A DNA stretch of 8,234 nucleotides. Origin: Omnitrophica bacterium RIFOXYB12_FULL_50_7. Its GTDB lineage: Bacteria > Omnitrophota > Omnitrophia > Omnitrophales > Aquincolibacteriaceae. Where the stretch lies: assembly GCA_001804345.1 (NCBI GenBank), contig MHFU01000046.1:1-8234 (forward strand), read 5' to 3'. The notes below the pieces were generated by a model. It did no database searches. It was given only the letters and a program-made list of their open reading frames with translations, and had not been told where the DNA came from. A program made the position numbers and the translations under genes. The stretch's first letter is position 1. Each line of letters opens with the position of its first letter. Shown one piece after another: positions 6,815 through 8,234 of the stretch.

Positions 6815-7651
6815 ATGCCGCAAGCGCCCGCACTTCTAGTAACAAAAGGTCTTAGAAAAAAAAATATGCCCGTCGGCCTATGGACGAAATGTCCCAGTTG
6901 CCAGGCGGTCATGTTCAACAAGACCCTCAAAGAGAACTTGCTTGTCTGCACCAAATGTTCCTATCACTTTATCATGGGGGCCATGGAGCGCCTCCATCAC
7001 CTTGCGGATGAGAACTCTTTTGTGGAGATCAATGCGGACCTTCGATCCGAGGATCCGTTAAAGTTTTCAGCCGTCAAGGCCTATCCGGACAAAATCAAAC
7101 AGGATCAGAAAAAGACCGGCCTGAAAGAAGCTTGTGTGACGGGAACGGCGAAAATTCTTGGGCATGCCTGCGCGTTGGGCGTGACTGATTCCCGGTTCAT
7201 CATGGGCTCCATGGGTTCGGTGGTTGGTGAAAAGATCGCGCGTCTGATCGAATATGCTCTCGAAAACAAATTACCTCTTATCATTGTTTCCGGTTCGGGG
7301 GGTGGTGCGCGTATGTACGAAGGCGCCCTCAGTTTGATGCAAATGGCCAAGACCTCTATTGCGCTCGCGCGATATCAAAAAGAGAGGCTTTCATTTATCT
7401 CGATTCTAACGAATCCCACGATGGGCGGTGTCATGGCGAGTTTTGCGTCTCTTGGGGACGTCATTATTGCGGAGCCGCGGGCGCTTCTTGGATTTGCAGG
7501 GCCGCGCGTTATTGAGCAGACGATCCGTCAAAAACTTCCCGCGGATTTTCAAACCTCGGAATTTTTGCTCGAGCATGGTCTTGTGGATATGGTGGTCGAA
7601 CGCCAGGACCTGAAACAAAAGCTCGGGCTTTTGCTCGAATATCTTTCCTGA
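6815..7651 (+). CDS. accD: Acetyl-CoA carboxylase carboxyltransferase beta subunit
   Basis: The beta subunit of the carboxyltransferase, which with AccA moves the carboxyl group from biotin (on AccB) to acetyl-CoA to make malonyl-CoA for fatty-acid synthesis in the cytoplasm. From the ATG at 6815 it has 278 residues with 25 before the first zinc-binding Cys, close to the E. coli protein; an in-frame ATG at 6782 would add 11 residues but has no ribosome binding site. Numbered from 6815, the zinc ribbon is C26-x2-C29 and C45-x2-C48 (TKCPSC, VCTKCS). The carboxyltransferase core follows, with SGSGGGARMYEG, SLMQMAKTSIAL, NPTMGGVMASFA, GFAGPRVIEQTI and SEFLLEHGLVDMV, all typical of AccD. A strong promoter plus terminator upstream suggests attenuation. 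The next gene is an ABC ATPase 19 nt downstream rather than folC, a frequent partner. Confidence 0.95.
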   Translation: MPQAPALLVTKGLRKKNMPVGLWTKCPSCQAVMFNKTLKENLLVCTKCSYHFIMGAMERLHHLADENSFVEINADLRSEDPLKFSAVKAYPDKIKQDQKKTGLKEACVTGTAKILGHACALGVTDSRFIMGSMGSVVGEKIARLIEYALENKLPLIIVSGSGGGARMYEGALSLMQMAKTSIALARYQKERLSFISILTNPTMGGVMASFASLGDVIIAEPRALLGFAGPRVIEQTIRQKLPADFQTSEFLLEHGLVDMVVERQDLKQKLGLLLEYLS

Positions 7652-7657
7652 TCTATC

Positions 7658-7665
7658 AGAAGGGG
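7658..7665 (+). promoter_or_regulatory. Strong ribosome binding site deciding the GTG start of the ABC ATPase
   Basis: AGAAGGGG is 5 nt before the GTG at 7671. It supports GTG as the start; the nearby ATG at 7678 is out of frame and is followed at once by TAA. Confidence 0.7.
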
Positions 7666-7670
7666 ATCCT

Positions 7671-8234
7671 GTGGCCAATGTAACTTTAAAGAACATCTCA
7701 AAGATCTACAAGGATGGCGTTCGAGCGGTCAATAATGTTACCCTTGAGATCCTGGATCGAGAATTCGTGGTACTGGTCGGACCGTCGGGTTGCGGGAAAT
7801 CCACCACGCTTCGTATGATTGCCGGCCTTGAAGATATTACGGAAGGTGAGATTTTTATTGAGAACGTGCTCGTCAATCACGTCCCGGCCAAAAATCGCGA
7901 TATTGCGATGGTCTTCCAGAATTATGCGCTCTACCCCCACATGACCGTTTATGAGAACCTGGCGTTTGGTCTAAAATTGCGCCGCTATCCGACCAAAGAG
8001 ATCGAACGACGCGTGCATGAATCCGCTGAAATTCTTGGCTTGACCATGGAAATGTTGAAGCGCCGGCCCAAAGAGCTTTCAGGCGGAGAACGTCAGCGAG
8101 TTGCGGTCGGCCGTGCCATTGTCCGCAAACCCAAGGTCTTTCTTTTTGATGAACCCTTGAGCAATTTGGATGCTAAGCTTCGTGTGCAGATGCGTATGGA
8201 GCTGCAGAAGTTGCACAATCGCCTTCAATCAACC
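7671..8234 (+). CDS. ABC transporter ATP-binding protein, MalK/UgpC/MsmX-like (3' end outside window)
   Basis: The nucleotide-binding subunit of an ABC importer, probably for sugars or another small solute, acting at the cytoplasmic face of the membrane. The frame starts at GTG 7671 and is still open at the right edge, giving 188 residues of the roughly 350-370 expected. All core motifs present so far are intact: Walker A GPSGCGKST (37-45), Q-loop VFQNYALYPHMTV (81-93), signature LSGGERQR (136-143), Walker B VFLFDEP (156-162) and D-loop SNLD (164-167). The H-loop and the regulatory C-terminal TOBE/MalK-type domain would lie beyond the window. The pattern around FQNYALYPHMTVYENLAFGL and EPLSNLDAKLR is typical of the MalK/UgpC group; substrate cannot be assigned without permease genes. 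It is probably co-transcribed with accD (19-nt gap, no terminator seen). Confidence 0.93.
   Translation, partial: MANVTLKNISKIYKDGVRAVNNVTLEILDREFVVLVGPSGCGKSTTLRMIAGLEDITEGEIFIENVLVNHVPAKNRDIAMVFQNYALYPHMTVYENLAFGLKLRRYPTKEIERRVHESAEILGLTMEMLKRRPKELSGGERQRVAVGRAIVRKPKVFLFDEPLSNLDAKLRVQMRMELQKLHNRLQST

Noticed and set aside
8076..8099. ABC signature is LSGGE rather than LSGGQ
   Set aside because: A common natural variant among importer ATPases; not noteworthy.

Overview
This is an ordinary-looking bacterial chromosomal segment that is mostly housekeeping genes, with one small accessory insertion-like stretch and one notable regulatory leader. Coding regions sampled by eye are about 53-57% G+C. 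Sigma-54, a proteobacterial-type gltB-gltD pair and an exported HtrA-like protease point to a Gram-negative-type bacterium. The tiny GIY-YIG gene preceded by a GC-rich palindrome resembles environmental candidate-phylum genomes (for example Omnitrophota), but that assignment is a weak inference and nothing here fixes the taxon.

Layout from left to right: (1) The 3' part of gltB (glutamate synthase large subunit) runs in from the left edge and overlaps gltD (small subunit) by one base; together they make glutamate from glutamine and 2-oxoglutarate. (2) A short interval carries an extended -10 promoter, a perfect 14-bp palindrome, an AT-rich 78-residue GIY-YIG nuclease-family gene, and tRNA-Thr(CGU). 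Nine bases of the tRNA's 5' end recur just before the palindrome, which hints that the GIY-YIG unit inserted between a tRNA promoter and its tRNA. (3) A short exported trypsin/HtrA-type serine protease without a PDZ domain follows, convergent with rpoN (sigma-54) on the minus strand. (4) A compact divergent intergenic region separates rpoN from accD. On the accD side it has a perfect TTGACA-N16-TATAAT promoter followed, only about 20 nt after the predicted transcription start, by a strong intrinsic terminator: an attenuator or small-RNA arrangement ahead of accD. (5) accD (acetyl-CoA carboxylase beta subunit) is followed after 19 nt by a MalK/UgpC-type ABC transporter ATPase that is cut by the right edge.

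Functionally the window links nitrogen assimilation (gltBD), fatty-acid synthesis (accD), solute uptake (ABC ATPase) and sigma-54 transcription. Sigma-54 classically controls nitrogen genes, but no sigma-54 promoter was identified here and no direct regulatory link is visible. The best leads for something undescribed are the accD leader/terminator module and the palindrome plus GIY-YIG unit at the tRNA-Thr locus.
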